From Cyanobacteria bacterium RI_101 (GTDB lineage Bacteria; Cyanobacteriota; Cyanobacteriia; Cyanobacteriales; Microcystaceae): a stretch of 64,000 bases of DNA. Each line of letters begins with the position of its first letter. Within the stretch, counting starts at the first letter, position 1. The stretch covers positions 24,267 through 88,266 of the forward strand of contig WGLZ01000013.1 of NCBI GenBank assembly GCA_016471375.1. Direction: 5' to 3'. The notes under the pieces are model-generated. The model saw nothing but the letters and a program-made list of their open reading frames with translations, did not search any database and was not told where the DNA came from. The position numbers were made by a program, and so were the translations under genes. Shown here piece by piece: positions 63,620 to 64,000 of this stretch.

Positions 63620-64000
63620 ATGGTCGCTGAACTCCGAAAAATAGATAAATCTCTCTATGAGACGGATTACAATCTCTGGGTGTTGGAAACGGTCGATCAA
63701 CTCCGGCGCCGGGATTTGGGCGCTTTAGATTGGGAAAATTTAATTGAGGAGGTGGAGGCTTTGAGTCGTCGGGACAAGAGAAAAGTACGCAGTCTTTTAA
63801 AACGACTGTTGGAGCATTTACTTAAGCTAGAATATTGGCGCTCTGAATTGTCTGCCAATCGAAATCACTGGCGGGGAGAAGTTCAGAATTTTCGTCAACT
63901 GCTCCGCTATGAGTTGGAAGATAGTCCAAGTTTGAAACCTTATCTGGCGGAAGTGTTTGGAGAGACTTATCAGGACGCTTTGGAGGTTTTTTGTAAAAAA
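63620..64000 (+). CDS. DUF29 family protein, copy 7, partial at right edge
   Basis: The first 127 codons of another DUF29 gene, open to the end of the window: conserved start LRKIDKSLYETDYNLWVLET, then DLGALDWENLIEEVEALSRR and a new variable middle, LLEHLLKLEYWRSELSANRN. Its C-terminus and any further copies lie outside the window. It is preceded by AGGTAAGTT rather than a full GGAGG. Confidence 0.9.
   Translation, partial: MVAELRKIDKSLYETDYNLWVLETVDQLRRRDLGALDWENLIEEVEALSRRDKRKVRSLLKRLLEHLLKLEYWRSELSANRNHWRGEVQNFRQLLRYELEDSPSLKPYLAEVFGETYQDALEVFCKK

Noticed and set aside
57094..64000. CRISPR array or phage repeat interpretation of the repetitive region
   Set aside because: The repeat units are whole genes of 0.4-0.5 kb with leaders, not short direct repeats with spacers, and there are no phage structural genes.

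Overview
The window is a stretch of cyanobacterial chromosome. The phylum call rests on the combination of phylloquinone synthesis (menD), a solanesyl-type prenyl diphosphate synthase, LpxC, a GroEL2-type chaperonin with its own CIRCE operator, a group-2 sigma factor, the adjacent phaA-phaB pair, and many proteins of families known mainly from cyanobacteria (DUF3038, DUF4335, DUF760, DUF3082, DUF29, Uma2). The DNA is GC-rich, with the core GGCGCC/AGCGCC/GGCGCT repeated at very high frequency. The usual HIP1 octamer GCGATCGC was seen only twice. No tRNA, rRNA, CRISPR array or intact transposase was seen.

Layout. 1-3666: the end of a DUF2993 gene, then a tight three-gene unit of MinD/ParA-like ATPase, glutaminase and a membrane heme-PAS sensor. 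3667-6392: a small AT-richer island with broken defence genes: a DUF3800 gene whose 3' end was shifted by a 132-bp MITE, the 3' fragment of a type I specificity gene, a second copy of the MITE, and the 3' fragment of a type I restriction gene in the opposite orientation. 6393-31705: housekeeping and envelope genes (phaB, phaA, lpxC, DUF3038/DUF4335, tpiA, AI-2E transporter, mltA, LapA-like, peptide-binding lipoprotein, leuA, TolB-like, DUF760, mutY, icd, menD, SLH protein, rsfS, fabH, plsX, clpP). 31711-45225: prenyl synthase, band-7 protein, and a signalling-rich block (FHA-PAS-GGDEF-EAL protein, REC-PAS histidine kinase, glk, hisA, sigma factor, REC-GGDEF-like regulator, GAF histidine kinase). 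45466-57030: purU, fabG, groEL2, bioF, a zinc-ribbon/kinase/WD40 protein, proS, chrA and a GerMN protein.

57094 to the right edge is the most unusual part. It holds seven DUF29 genes (the last one cut by the window end) plus a leftover DUF29 tail. They alternate with three copies of a membrane/coiled-coil gene and one Uma2-type nuclease-fold gene. The units look like duplicated cassettes: near-identical DUF29 5' ends, shared leaders, and a repeated hairpin plus TATAAT element after several DUF29 genes. One DUF29 gene has lost its stop codon and now reads into a PD-(D/E)XK-like domain. The coiled-coil gene is open in two frames over more than 100 codons in all three copies. By hand, the substitutions between copies 1 and 3 are silent in one frame upstream and mostly silent in the other frame downstream. 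This region is the best candidate for an undescribed system, but no function can be read from sequence alone.
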